A stretch of 34,623 nt of DNA, taken from the NCBI RefSeq assembly GCF_001855555.1, contig NZ_MKCT01000015.1, positions 1 through 34,623 of the forward strand. The letters are read 5' to 3'. Numbering within the stretch: the stretch's first letter is position 1; every line of letters starts with the position of its first letter. The stretch is from Chromobacterium sphagni (GTDB lineage: Bacteria > Pseudomonadota > Gammaproteobacteria > Burkholderiales > Chromobacteriaceae). Under the pieces are notes generated by a model. That model was not told where the DNA came from. It made no database searches and saw only the letters and a list, made by a program, of their open reading frames with translations. Positions 8,923 through 18,252 of the stretch are shown piece after piece. The position numbers were made by a program, and so were the translations under genes.

Positions 8923-9509
8923 GCACTCCCATCTCTCATGCCACGCTGGAACAACTGTTCCTGAATGCCCGCACCCACAGCCACTGGCAGCCGCGCCCGG
9001 TAGAGGACGAAGTGCTGCGTCAGCTGTTCGACCTGCTCAAGCAATGCCCCACCAGCGCCAATTGCTCGCCGGGCCGCTTCGTCTTCGTCAAGGGCGAAGC
9101 CGCCAAGCAAAAACTCAAGCCTTGCCTGGCACCGGGCAACGTGGACAAGACCATGGCCGCCCCGGTATGCGTGATCGTCGCCCACGACCTCCAGTTCTAC
9201 GACCACCTGCCCAAGCTGTTCCCGCATGCCGACGCCAAGAGCTGGTTTGCCGGTAACGAGGCTCTGATCCAGACCACCGCCTTCCGCAACGGCACGCTGC
9301 AAGGCGCCTACCTGATCCTGGCCGCCCGCTCGCTGGGCCTGGACTGCGGCCCGATGTCGGGCTTCGACAACGCCGCGGTGGACGCCGCCTTCTTCCCGGA
9401 TGGCCGCTTCAAGTCCAATTTCCTGATCAACCTGGGCTACGGAGAAGCCGATAAGCTGTTCCCACGCTCGCCGCGCTTCAACTTCGACGACGCCTGCCAG
9501 ATCCTGTAA
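8919..9509 (+). CDS. RutE-like nitroreductase / malonic semialdehyde reductase
   Basis: A 196-residue FMN-dependent nitroreductase-family protein very like E. coli Rut[89 protein letters not shown] and [10 protein letters not shown] all follow RutE order. RutE reduces malonic semialdehyde to 3-hydroxypropionate in the Rut pyrimidine-degradation pathway. No other rut gene is in the window, so it may act as a general semialdehyde or quinone reductase. It lies directly before pyrD, which is pyrimidine synthesis, so the neighbourhood is suggestive but probably coincidental. Its ATG overlaps the motD stop. Confidence 0.88.
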   Translation: MSTPISHATLEQLFLNARTHSHWQPRPVEDEVLRQLFDLLKQCPTSANCSPGRFVFVKGEAAKQKLKPCLAPGNVDKTMAAPVCVIVAHDLQFYDHLPKLFPHADAKSWFAGNEALIQTTAFRNGTLQGAYLILAARSLGLDCGPMSGFDNAAVDAAFFPDGRFKSNFLINLGYGEADKLFPRSPRFNFDDACQIL

Positions 9510-9528
9510 ATAGCTCGCGCCGCCGCCG

Positions 9529-9566
9529 AAATGCCCGGTTATAATGCCGGGCATTTGTCTGCCCGG
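9529..9566 (+). promoter_or_regulatory. Nested inverted repeats before pyrD (terminator or leader switch)
   Basis: AAATGCCCGG (9529-9538) pairs perfectly with CCGGGCATTT (9547-9556) around a loop that contains TATAAT (9540-9545). The same right arm, CCGGGC (9547-9552), can instead pair with GCCCGG (9561-9566), which covers the start of the pyrD ribosome binding site CGGAG (9564-9568). The first hairpin may end the upstream transcript, and the TATAAT may be a pyrD -10 box although no -35 match is seen. Mutually exclusive pairing near a pyr-gene ribosome binding site recalls the leader hairpins of E. coli pyrC and pyrD; that role here is inferred. Confidence 0.5.
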
Positions 9567-9574
9567 AGAATGCC

Positions 9575-10609
9575 ATGCTGTACCCGCTGCTGCGCCCCCT
9601 GCTGTTCAAGTTCGACGCGGAAACCGCCCACGAGCAGACGCTCAAGCTGCTAGACCGCGCGCACCGGCTGCATCTGGGATCGCTGGCCGGCGGCCCCGCA
9701 GTCCGCCAGCCGGTAAAGGCAATGGGCCTGACCTTCCCCAACGCCGTCGGTCTGGCCGCCGGCCTGGACAAGAACGGCGGCCACATCGACGCGCTGGCCG
9801 ATCTGGGCTTCGGCTTCATCGAGATCGGCACTATCACCCCCCGCCCCCAGGACGGCAACCCCAAGCCCCGCCTGTTCAGACTGCCCGAACACGAAGCCAT
9901 CATCAACCGCATGGGCTTCAACAACCATGGCGTGGCCGCGCTGCTGGACAATGTGCGCCGTTGCAAATTCAAGGGCATGCTGGGCATCAATATCGGCAAG
10001 AATGCCATCACGCCGATAGAAAGCGCGGTGAACGACTACCTGAGCTGCCTGGACCAGGTTTACGCCCACGCCAGCTACGTCGCCGTCAACATCTCCTCCC
10101 CCAACACCAAGAACCTGCGCCAACTGCAACAGGGCGACGAATTGGGCAAGCTGCTGGCCGCATTGAAGCAGCGCCAGCAACAACTGGCGGACAGTCATGG
10201 CCGCTACGTGCCGCTGGCGGTGAAAATCGCGCCGGACCTGGACGACGAGCAGATCGCCGAGATCGCCCGCCTGCTGCGGCAGCATGCGCTAGACGGCGTC
10301 ATCGCCACCAATACCACGCTGTCGCGCCACGAAATCGCCGGCCATCCGCTGGAAAATGAAGCCGGCGGCCTGTCCGGCGCGCCGGTGCGCAACCGCTCCA
10401 CCGCGCTGATTCGCAAACTGGCCAAGGAACTTGACGGCGCGCTGCCTATCATAGGAGTGGGCGGCATCCTGTCCGGCAACGACGCCGTCGAAAAACTGGA
10501 AGCCGGAGCCAGCCTGGTGCAGCTGTACAGCGGCCTGATTTACCGCGGGCCGGAACTGGTCGGCGAATGCGCCAAGGCGGCAGCCCAGTATCTACAAGCT
10601 CGCACATGA
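9575..10609 (+). CDS. pyrD: Dihydroorotate dehydrogenase (quinone), class 2
   Basis: Fourth step of pyrimidine synthesis: oxidises dihydroorotate to orotate using FMN and passes electrons to the quinone pool at the inner membrane. The 344-residue protein has the class 2 N-terminal helical extension ([20 protein letters not shown]) for membrane and quinone contact, then the FMN barrel with [30 protein letters not shown] and [10 protein letters not shown]175 is the expected catalytic base. GVGGI and [10 protein letters not shown] near the end are phosphate-binding FMN motifs. CGGAG lies 6 bases upstream of the ATG. Confidence 0.97.
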   Translation: MLYPLLRPLLFKFDAETAHEQTLKLLDRAHRLHLGSLAGGPAVRQPVKAMGLTFPNAVGLAAGLDKNGGHIDALADLGFGFIEIGTITPRPQDGNPKPRLFRLPEHEAIINRMGFNNHGVAALLDNVRRCKFKGMLGINIGKNAITPIESAVNDYLSCLDQVYAHASYVAVNISSPNTKNLRQLQQGDELGKLLAALKQRQQQLADSHGRYVPLAVKIAPDLDDEQIAEIARLLRQHALDGVIATNTTLSRHEIAGHPLENEAGGLSGAPVRNRSTALIRKLAKELDGALPIIGVGGILSGNDAVEKLEAGASLVQLYSGLIYRGPELVGECAKAAAQYLQART

Positions 10610-10627
10610 GAAAGAATGGAGCAAAAA

Positions 10628-11089
10628 ATGAAGACAACCCTCAGCCGCATGATCGTAATCGCCCTGCTGAGCGCCGGCGCGCTCAGCGGATGCGCAACCT
10701 CCGACTCCGCCGCCGTCTACTCCAAGGGTCAAATGCGCCAGGCGCAGACCGTGCAGTTCGGCACCGTGATCTCGGCGCAGAATGTCAAGATGGAAGGCCA
10801 GAACAATGAACTGCTGACCCTGGGCGGCGCCGCGCTGGGCGGCCTGGCCGGCAGCAATATCGGCGGTGGCAAGGGGCAGATCGCCGGCGGCATCGTCGGC
10901 GCGCTGGCCGGCGGCTACGGCGCCAAGGCCGCCCAAGAGGCGCTGGGCAAGAATGCACTGGAAATCACCGTCAAGCTGGATACCGGACGGGTGATCTCCA
11001 TCGTGCAGGAAGCGGACATCCCCTTCAGCCCCAACCAGCGCGTGAAAGTACTGAGCGGCGGCGGCAACGACCGAGTCGTGCCTTACTAA
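10628..11089 (+). CDS. Glycine-zipper outer-membrane lipoprotein (SlyB/Pcp-like)
   Basis: A 153-residue lipoprotein. The signal peptide ends in a lipobox LSGC with Cys22 as the acylated residue. A glycine-zipper membrane segment (about 65-105: GGAALGGLAGSNIGGG and GGIVGALAGGYGAKAA) is followed by a small C-terminal domain with TVKLDTGRVISIVQE. This is the arrangement of SlyB/Pcp/17-kDa antigen proteins, which help maintain the outer membrane under stress. The start at 10628 was preferred over ATG 10616 because GGAG stands seven bases before it and the signal peptide then has the usual length. A strong terminator follows. Confidence 0.88.
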   Translation: MKTTLSRMIVIALLSAGALSGCATSDSAAVYSKGQMRQAQTVQFGTVISAQNVKMEGQNNELLTLGGAALGGLAGSNIGGGKGQIAGGIVGALAGGYGAKAAQEALGKNALEITVKLDTGRVISIVQEADIPFSPNQRVKVLSGGGNDRVVPY

Positions 11090-11105
11090 GCCAGCGCCAC
11101 AATAG

Positions 11106-11131
11106 ACAGGCCGCCCAAGGGCGGCCTGTTT
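11106..11131. terminator. Strong bidirectional terminator
   Basis: A perfect 10-bp stem ACAGGCCGCC (11106-11115) and GGCGGCCTGT (11120-11129) with a CAAG loop, followed by TT on the plus strand. It lies between convergent slyB-like and bpt genes and probably serves both. Confidence 0.85.
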
Positions 11132-11146
11132 TACGTCCAGCTTGGC

Positions 11147-11878
11147 TCAAGCCTGATCGGACAAGCCCTGCCATCGTCCGCCCTGCAGCGCCTGCAGCGG
11201 CCGGTAGTCGGCCTTGTAGGCCATCTTGCGGCAATCCGCTATCCAGTAGCCAAGGTAGACATAACTCAACCCCATCTGGCGCGCCTGCTCCACCTGCCAC
11301 AGCACATTGAACACGCCGAGGCTCATATGCGCGTCGGCCGGGTCGTAAAAGGTGTAGACCGCCGACAGGCCATCCGCCAGCCGGTCCACCAGGCTCACCA
11401 TCTTCAACTCGCCGTTCAGGCGGAACTCGGCCAGTTGGCTGTCCACACCGCTCTTCAGGATGAATTCGGAGTATTGCTGCGCGTCGTCGTCAGACATGCC
11501 GCCGCCGGCGTGACGCGTCTGCTGGTACAGCCGGTACAACGCGTAATGCTCGGCATCGAACGCCAACGGCAGCCATCTGGCCGTCAGCCCGCCACCGCGC
11601 CGCCACACCTTGCGCTGCGTGCGGTTGGGATGGAACTGCTCCACCGGCAACCGCACCGGGATGCAGGCCTGACAGGCATCGCAATAGGGACGATAGGTAT
11701 ACAGCCCGCTGCGGCGGAACCCCAGCCTCACCAACTGGCTGTAAACGCCGCTGTCTATCGCCTCGGCCGGAATGGCGACCTGGGAACGGGCCTGGCGTCC
11801 CGACAGATAGCTGCATGGATAAGGCGCGGTGGCGTAGAAATGGATGGCCGCGACCTGGCCGGCTTCACGATGACTCAT
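11147..11878 (-). CDS. bpt: Aspartate/glutamate leucyltransferase
   Basis: Transfers Leu from leucyl-tRNA to N-terminal Asp or Glu of proteins, marking them for ClpS/ClpAP degradation. The 243-residue protein matches the Bpt branch of arginyltransferase-like enzymes throughout: FYATAPYPCSYL, RSQVAIP, GFRRSGLYTYRPYCDACQACIPVR, NRTQRKVWRR, TRHAGGGM, DGLSAVYTFYDP, YVYLGYWI and KMAYKADYRPL. The Cys-rich CDAC..C motif (CDACQAC) is intact. Its ATG lies 14 bases inside the end of aat, so the two transferases are translationally linked. Confidence 0.94.
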   Translation of the reverse strand: MSHREAGQVAAIHFYATAPYPCSYLSGRQARSQVAIPAEAIDSGVYSQLVRLGFRRSGLYTYRPYCDACQACIPVRLPVEQFHPNRTQRKVWRRGGGLTARWLPLAFDAEHYALYRLYQQTRHAGGGMSDDDAQQYSEFILKSGVDSQLAEFRLNGELKMVSLVDRLADGLSAVYTFYDPADAHMSLGVFNVLWQVEQARQMGLSYVYLGYWIADCRKMAYKADYRPLQALQGGRWQGLSDQA

Positions 11879-12566
11879 GGCGGTAATGGTAGTCCCACAT
11901 TTGACTAGGCTGCGGCTGCCGGATCTTCTCCTTCAGAGTAGCAAGAAAAACATCGCGCGGCACCAGACATGCGCCCAGGCTCTCCAGATGCGCGGTATGC
12001 ATCTGGCAGTCAATCATTTCCACGCCCTGGCCCGCCAGATGGCGCACCATGTGCACGAAGGCCAGCTTGGAGGCGTCGGTCCGGCGCGCAAACATCGACT
12101 CGCCATAGAACATGCGGCCGATGGCGATGCCGTAAAGGCCGCCGACCAGCTCTCCGTCCATCCAGGTTTCAAAACTGTGCGCATAACCCAGCGCATGCAG
12201 CCGACAGTAGGCGGCCACCATCTCCGGCACGATCCAGGTGCCGTCCTGCCCCGGACGCGGCTGGGAGCAGCCTTGCATCACCTCGACAAAAGCGCTGTCC
12301 AGCCGGATTTCGTAATCGAGCTTGCGCAGGGCCTTGCCCAGCGAACGGCTGACTTTCAACTGCCCGGGGTACAACACCATCCGCGGTGCCGGAGACCACC
12401 ATAAAATAGGCTCGCCATGGGAAAACCAGGGGAAAATGCCTTCGGAGTAGGCGCTGAGGATGCGCCCGGGGGACAAGTCTCCGCCGGCGGCCAACAAGCC
12501 GTTCGGATGACTCAGGGCCTGCGCTACCGGCGGGAAGACAGGCTCGGGACCGAGCCAGGGAATCAT
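11865..12566 (-). CDS. aat: Leucyl/phenylalanyl-tRNA--protein transferase
   Basis: Adds Leu or Phe from aminoacyl-tRNA to N-terminal Lys or Arg, creating N-degrons. The 233-residue protein starts [14 protein letters not shown] as in the family, with [62 protein letters not shown] and FYGESMF. The ATG at 12566 was chosen over an in-frame start at 12602 because it forms an ATGA overlap with the fur stop. It sits between fur and bpt in one overlapping minus-strand run. Confidence 0.95.
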   Translation of the reverse strand: MIPWLGPEPVFPPVAQALSHPNGLLAAGGDLSPGRILSAYSEGIFPWFSHGEPILWWSPAPRMVLYPGQLKVSRSLGKALRKLDYEIRLDSAFVEVMQGCSQPRPGQDGTWIVPEMVAAYCRLHALGYAHSFETWMDGELVGGLYGIAIGRMFYGESMFARRTDASKLAFVHMVRHLAGQGVEMIDCQMHTAHLESLGACLVPRDVFLATLKEKIRQPQPSQMWDYHYRHESS

Positions 12567-12994
12567 CCGCGGCGGCCGCCCTTGGCCAGGCAGTCCGGGC
12601 ACTCGCCATACATGTACAGCGCGTGGTCGACGATGCGGAAACCCTGCTGCTCAGCGATGCGGTCCTGCAGCGCCTCGATCTCGGGATCGAAGAATTCCAC
12701 CACCTTGCCACAGCTGACGCAGACCATGTGGTCGTGGTGACCGCCCTGATTCAGTTCGTACACCGCCTTGCCGGTCTCAAAGTGGTGACGCACCAGAATG
12801 CCGGCTTGCTCGAACTGGGTCAGCACCCGGTAAATGGTGGCGAGACCGATGTCGATGTTCTCCGCAAGCAGCTTGCGATAAACGTCTTCAGCGGACATGT
12901 GGCCGGAGTCTGCCTCCTCGAACAGGTCGAGGATTTTCAGACGCGGGCCGGTGGCTTTCAGGCCGATATCTTTGAGGTGACTGGCTTTGCTCAT
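12563..12994 (-). CDS. fur: Ferric uptake regulator Fur
   Basis: Iron-sensing repressor of iron uptake genes. The 143-residue protein has an N-terminal winged helix ([44 protein letters not shown]) and a dimerisation/metal domain with the histidine cluster HHDH, the zinc pair CVSC and a second pair CPDC. Length and motifs fit Fur rather than Zur or PerR. It is the first gene of fur-aat-bpt, with its stop overlapping the aat start, and is divergent from bamE. A convincing Fur box in its own upstream region was not found. Confidence 0.96.
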   Translation of the reverse strand: MSKASHLKDIGLKATGPRLKILDLFEEADSGHMSAEDVYRKLLAENIDIGLATIYRVLTQFEQAGILVRHHFETGKAVYELNQGGHHDHMVCVSCGKVVEFFDPEIEALQDRIAEQQGFRIVDHALYMYGECPDCLAKGGRRG

Positions 12995-13052
12995 CGTGAT
13001 ATAAAGTGGGTCGATTTCGAATCATGATAAAGCCTTTTGACGGCTTTGCCTA

Positions 13053-13080
13053 ATTACAGCCTCATAAACATTTGAGTCAA
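13053..13080 (-). promoter_or_regulatory. Probable fur promoter
   Basis: On the minus strand TTGACT (13080-13075) and TGTAAT (13058-13053) are separated by 16 bases, each one base from consensus. The predicted leader of fur is then about 50 bases. The whole fur-bamE intergenic region is 96 bases, so the bamE promoter must overlap it; TTGACG at 13037-13042 is a possible -35 for bamE but lacks a good -10. Confidence 0.6.
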
Positions 13081-13090
13081 TCGGAGTATC

Positions 13091-14277
<1,187 letters not shown>

Positions 14278-14283
14278 TCCAAC

Positions 14284-14303
14284 GGAGGGGGCCGCTCCCC
14301 TCC
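14284..14303 (+). other. Short GC-rich hairpin between dapB and the permease gene
   Basis: GGAGGGG (14284-14290) pairs with CCCCTCC (14297-14303) around a six-base loop, starting 6 bases after the dapB stop. No T-run follows, so it is a weak terminator candidate; it may instead limit read-through or stabilise the dapB 3' end. Its left arm is also the only purine-rich ribosome-binding-like sequence before the permease ATG at 14314, though too far away to be ideal. Confidence 0.4.
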
Positions 14304-14313
14304 CTCTTCCCCC

Positions 14314-15279
14314 ATGCGCACGCTCACGCTGACCTTCACCCTGCTGGTCCTCTTCGCGCTGACTTGCATCGCGTCCCTGCTACATCACAGCAATCTGCTG
14401 CTTGCCAGTTTATGGCGGCTGCAACCGCAGCCGGCGCTGGAATGGCAATTGCTGGTGGAGTTGCGCCTGCCGCGGCTGCTGGCGTCGGCCAGCGCAGGCG
14501 CCCTGCTGGCCAGCGCCGGCGCCGCCATGCAGGCGCGCTTTCGCAATCCGCTGGCCGAGCCCGGCCTGATAGGGATCAACAGCGGCGCGGCACTGGCTTC
14601 CGCCCTGGCGCTAAGCCTGGGCGCCGGTCTGTACGGCGTCGCCGCCGCGGCCTTTGGCGGCGGCATTGCGGCCTTGCTGCTAGTGCGGCTGCTGGGCGCC
14701 GACCAGGACGGCAACCGCTTGATCCTGAGCGGGCTGGCGGTCAGCACCTTGCTGGGGAGCCTGCTGACCCTGCTGATCACCATGCTGCCCGACGGATCGC
14801 TGCGCGTCGTCACTTTCTGGCTGATGGGCAGCTTCGCCGGCGTGGAGTGGCCGCTGGCCTTGCTATTGCTGCTGGCCGCCCCGCCGATCTGGCTGGCGCT
14901 GTTCCGGCAGTGGCGCTTCCTCAACGCATTGCAGCTCGGCGAAAGCGCCGCCTTTCATCTGGGGTTCGCAGTCCGCCGGCAGGAATGGCAGGTGGTGATG
15001 CTGGCGGCGCTGGCCACCGGCCTGGTCGTTTCCGGTTGCGGCATGATAGGTTTCATCGGCCTGATGGCGCCACACCTGGCCCGCCAGTTGCTGGGCAGCG
15101 ACTCGCGCCGGCTGCTGATCGCCGGCCCCCTGCTGGGCGCCTGGCTAGCCGTCGCCTCGGACTGGCTGGCGCGCGGCCTGCTCGCCCCGGCGGAACTGCC
15201 GGTGGGAGTCATCACCAGCCTGCTGGGCGCGCCCTTCTTCCTGTGGCTGCTACGCCGACAGGAGCCGCGCCATGCTTGA
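14314..15279 (+). CDS. FecCD/BtuC-family ABC transporter permease (heme, siderophore or cobalamin)
   Basis: A 321-residue, highly hydrophobic permease of the FecCD family with about nine to ten membrane segments. Family motifs seen are LRLPRLLASASAGALLASAG, RNPLAEPGLIGINSGAALA, LLGSLLTLLIT, MGSFAGVEWP and the ATPase-contact region MIGFIGLMAPHLARQLLGSD. These permeases import heme, ferric siderophores or vitamin B12. The adjoining ATPase overlaps by 8 bases. The substrate is not decided by sequence, and no periplasmic binding protein or TonB receptor is next to it, which leaves the system incomplete here. Fur is about 1.3 kb away but divergent. Confidence 0.88.
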   Translation: MRTLTLTFTLLVLFALTCIASLLHHSNLLLASLWRLQPQPALEWQLLVELRLPRLLASASAGALLASAGAAMQARFRNPLAEPGLIGINSGAALASALALSLGAGLYGVAAAAFGGGIAALLLVRLLGADQDGNRLILSGLAVSTLLGSLLTLLITMLPDGSLRVVTFWLMGSFAGVEWPLALLLLLAAPPIWLALFRQWRFLNALQLGESAAFHLGFAVRRQEWQVVMLAALATGLVVSGCGMIGFIGLMAPHLARQLLGSDSRRLLIAGPLLGAWLAVASDWLARGLLAPAELPVGVITSLLGAPFFLWLLRRQEPRHA

Positions 15280-16108
15280 AGCAGACCACCTGACGCTGGA
15301 CCGCAACGGCAGGCGTCTGCTCACCGACATCAGCCTGGCCTTGCAGCCCGGCGAATTGCTGATCGCGCTGGGCCCCAACGGCGCGGGCAAAAGCAGCCTG
15401 CTCAAGCTGCTGTCCGGCTTGTGGCAGCCCGATTCTGGAGAAATCCACCTTGCCGGCCAGGCGCTCCGCGCCATGCCGGCCGCCGGACTGGCCAGTTGGC
15501 GCGCGGTGGTCGAGCAGCATCCGGTCACACCCGCGGGCTGGGTCGGCGAAGAGCTGGTCGCCGCCGGCGCCTACCGCTATGCCGGCGCGCATGCCAGCCA
15601 GATCCGCCAGGCCATCGGCCAGGCGCTGGAATTAACCGGCGGCCAGCCGCTGGCGCGCCGCCCCCTGGCCGAGCTGTCCGGCGGCGAAAGGCAGCGGCTA
15701 CAACTGGCGCGCGCGTTATGCCAGTTGCTGCTGTCGCCGCAGCCCGAACGCTACCTGCTGCTGGACGAACCCACCGCCGCGCTGGATTTCGCGGTAGCCG
15801 ACGAACTGATGTCCCAGGTGCGGCGACTGTGCCATCGCCTGGGCATCGGCGGCCTGGCCGTGGTGCACGACCTCAACCTGGCTCTGCGACACGCCGACAA
15901 GGTGCTGCTGCTCGACAACGGGCGGGCGGCGGGCTACGGCGGCAATCAAGAGATGATGCAGCTCGAGCGGCTGGAGGCGGTATACGGCGTCCGGCTGGCC
16001 GAGCTGACCCATCCCGACCAGCCCTGGCGGGCCTTCATCCCCTACCCGGCCCACTGCCGCCGCCGGGCTGATCCATATTGCGTTCCGGCGGCAAACCTGC
16101 CATCCTGA
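15272..16108 (+). CDS. ABC transporter ATPase, HmuV/BtuD-like
   Basis: A 278-residue ATPase partner of the FecCD permease. Walker A GPNGAGKS is at 34-41, the signature LSGGERQRLQLARAL at about 135-149, Walker B LLLDEPT at 162-168, and the H-loop histidine at H199 in AVVHDLNLALRHADK. ERYLLLDEPTAALDF and the spacing resemble heme importer HmuV slightly more than BtuD; this is a judgement, not a test. The C-terminal 25 residues (after WRAFIPYPAH) look like an extra tail rich in Arg and Pro. Confidence 0.9.
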   Translation: MLEADHLTLDRNGRRLLTDISLALQPGELLIALGPNGAGKSSLLKLLSGLWQPDSGEIHLAGQALRAMPAAGLASWRAVVEQHPVTPAGWVGEELVAAGAYRYAGAHASQIRQAIGQALELTGGQPLARRPLAELSGGERQRLQLARALCQLLLSPQPERYLLLDEPTAALDFAVADELMSQVRRLCHRLGIGGLAVVHDLNLALRHADKVLLLDNGRAAGYGGNQEMMQLERLEAVYGVRLAELTHPDQPWRAFIPYPAHCRRRADPYCVPAANLPS

Positions 16109-16139
16109 CCGTCTCGCATTTGCGACTGGAAGATTGAAT

Positions 16140-16607
16140 ATGCCGCTGCTTGCCGCTTTGCAATCGCTTCCCAATCAGTTTTGTGGCGAAGGCATCAACC
16201 ACGAAGACCAAACCTTCACCGGCTGCCTGCACTGGCAGGCGCTGCCAGGCCAAAGAGCCCTGCTGCTGCATTACAGCGCCAGCGGCATCCATGGCGAAAT
16301 CCTGCATCGCGAAACCACCTTGCTGGGCTATCTGCCCGACGGCACCATGTGCCTGTGGCCGGTAATGGAGGAGTTGCCCTTTATCCTGCCCCACCCGGCC
16401 GTGCGCCTGGCGGAGGGCGGCCACGGCACCCTGGAAGTGGTATTCGCCAGCGCGCCGCGCAGCCTGAGCGAGCAATTCCGCCAGGAAATCACCATCCGGC
16501 TGGAAGCCAACGGCCAAATGCTCTACACCCATGCTTGGGGCCTGCCGAACTGCAACTTTGAAGACCGCTCGCGCTGCACCATGTCGCCGGTGGCCGGCAC
16601 CGCCTGA
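16140..16607 (+). CDS. Protein of unknown function after the ABC ATPase
   Basis: A 155-residue soluble-looking protein that I do not recognise. It has no signal peptide or membrane segment, and its alternating hydrophobic pattern (LLLHYSASGIHGEILHRET, LEVVFASAP, EITIRLEANGQMLYTHAWG) suggests a mostly beta fold. It has four Cys, at residues 15, 29, 77 and 137 counted from ATG 16140, or about that, with no metal motif. GGAAG lies just upstream of ATG 16140; a TTG two codons earlier is possible. It follows the ATPase by 31 bases and precedes a terminator, so it is probably the last gene of the permease/ATPase transcript. Confidence 0.7.
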   Translation: MPLLAALQSLPNQFCGEGINHEDQTFTGCLHWQALPGQRALLLHYSASGIHGEILHRETTLLGYLPDGTMCLWPVMEELPFILPHPAVRLAEGGHGTLEVVFASAPRSLSEQFRQEITIRLEANGQMLYTHAWGLPNCNFEDRSRCTMSPVAGTA

Positions 16608-16656
16608 AATCTCGCCTTCATCTGCGGGAAACCGTCACGTTTGGGAAACAAATAAA

Positions 16657-16685
16657 AAATCGGGCAGCCAAGCGCTACCCGATTT
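16657..16685. terminator. Bidirectional terminator between convergent genes
   Basis: AAATCGGG (16657-16664) pairs with CCCGATTT (16678-16685), with an inner AGC/GCT stem. A-rich sequence on the left gives a T-run for the minus-strand transcript of spoVR, and ATTTAT follows on the plus strand. Confidence 0.8.
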
Positions 16686-16707
16686 ATATGCCCCGCCGCT
16701 GCGGCGA

Positions 16708-18252
16708 TCAAACCTGCGCGGGGTCTCGCGCCGCCTGCACCTCATACAATTGCTTGACCTCGCCGCTGCCGTCCACGCTCTCCAGGCGCACATCGAAGCC
16801 CCACAGCCTGCAGACATGCTTGAGCACTTCCTGCGCGCTCTGCTCCTCCAGCGGACGGCGGTTATGCATGGTGTGGCGCAGCGTCAGGCTGCGGTCGCCG
16901 CGCACATTGACCGACCACACCTGGATATTGGGCTCGCGCGAACCCAGATTGTACTGCTCGGCCAGCTTGCTGCGGATATCGCGGTAGCCTTCTTCGTCGT
17001 GGATGCTGGATATCTCCAGCTTGTCGTCCTTGTCGTCGTCGCGGATGGCGAAGAAGCGGAAATCGCGGATCAGCTTGGGCGACAGATACTGCGAGATGAA
17101 GCTTTCATCCTTGAAGTTGCGCATCGCGAACTCCAGCGATTCCCGCCAATCGCTGCCGGCCAAGTCGGGGAACCAGGCGCGGTCCTCGTCGGTGGGCTGC
17201 TCGCAGATGCGCTTGATGTCCCGATACATCGAGAAGCCCAGCGCGTAGGGATTGATGCCGGTATACCAGCGCGCCGTCACCGGCGGCTGCGTCACCACAT
17301 TGGTGTGGCTTTGCAGGAATTCCAGCATCGCGCCGTCCGTCACCATGCCCTTGTCGTACAGGCGATTGAGAATGGTGTAATGCCAGAAGGTGGCCCAGCC
17401 CTCGTTCATCACCTGGGTCTGCCGCTGCGGATAAAAATACTGCGCCACCTTGCGCACGATGCGCACCACCTCGCGCTGCCAGGGCTCCAGCAATGGCGCC
17501 GATTTCTCGATGAAGTACAACAGGTTTTCCTGCGGCTCCAACGGAAAACGCGGCGCGGCCTTGCCGCTGTCGTCCTTGTCGCGCTTAGGGATGGTGCGCC
17601 ACAAATCGTTGACCTGCATCTGCAGATACTGTTCGCGCTCCTCCTGCTTGGCCTGCTCCTTGGCCAGCGACAGCTTCTGCGGCCGCTTGTAGCGGTCGAC
17701 GCCGTAATTCATCAGCGCATGGCAGGAATCCAGCAGCTCCTCCACCTCATCTATGCCGTAGCGCTCCTCGCACTTGCTGATATAGCTCTTGGCAAACACC
17801 AGGTAGTCGATGATGGCCGCGGCGTCGGTCCAGGAGCGGAACAGGTAGTTGCCCTTGAAGAAGCTATTGTGGCCATAGGCGGCGTGGGCGATCACCAACG
17901 CCTGCATCGTCATCGAGTTTTCCTCCATCAGATAGGCGATGCAGGGGTTGGAGTTGATGACGATCTCGTAGGCCAAGCCCATCTGGCCGCGCTTGTAGCT
18001 TTTCTCGGTGGAGACGAAATGCTTGCCGTAGCTCCAATGATGATAATTCACCGGCATGCCCACCGCGGCATAGGCATCCATCATCTGCTCGGCGGTGATC
18101 ACCTCCAGCTGGTTGGGATAGACATCCAGCTTGAACTCGTCCACCGCGATGGTGCGGATCTGCCTGTCGTATTCGCCGATCAGATCGAAGGTCCATTCAG
18201 ACCCGGTGGAAATCGGCGTCATGGCGCTTGCCCCTTTGCTCGCCCGTTTCAT
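16708..18252 (-). CDS. SpoVR family protein (YcgB)
   Basis: A 514-residue member of the SpoVR/YcgB family, close in length to E. coli YcgB (510). Recognisable stretches are [107 protein letters not shown] and [20 protein letters not shown]. The biochemical role is unknown; in enterobacteria it is genetically linked to PrkA and YeaH under stress. The ATG at 18252 forms an ATGA overlap with the yeaH stop and has GGAGG seven bases before it, so it was preferred over 18222 and 18354. Confidence 0.95.
   Translation of the reverse strand: MKRASKGASAMTPISTGSEWTFDLIGEYDRQIRTIAVDEFKLDVYPNQLEVITAEQMMDAYAAVGMPVNYHHWSYGKHFVSTEKSYKRGQMGLAYEIVINSNPCIAYLMEENSMTMQALVIAHAAYGHNSFFKGNYLFRSWTDAAAIIDYLVFAKSYISKCEERYGIDEVEELLDSCHALMNYGVDRYKRPQKLSLAKEQAKQEEREQYLQMQVNDLWRTIPKRDKDDSGKAAPRFPLEPQENLLYFIEKSAPLLEPWQREVVRIVRKVAQYFYPQRQTQVMNEGWATFWHYTILNRLYDKGMVTDGAMLEFLQSHTNVVTQPPVTARWYTGINPYALGFSMYRDIKRICEQPTDEDRAWFPDLAGSDWRESLEFAMRNFKDESFISQYLSPKLIRDFRFFAIRDDDKDDKLEISSIHDEEGYRDIRSKLAEQYNLGSREPNIQVWSVNVRGDRSLTLRHTMHNRRPLEEQSAQEVLKHVCRLWGFDVRLESVDGSGEVKQLYEVQAARDPAQV

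Noticed and set aside
12995-13050. A Fur box in the fur leader (GAATCATGATAAAG)
   Set aside because: Only about half of the 19-base consensus matches and the hexamer arrangement is poor.
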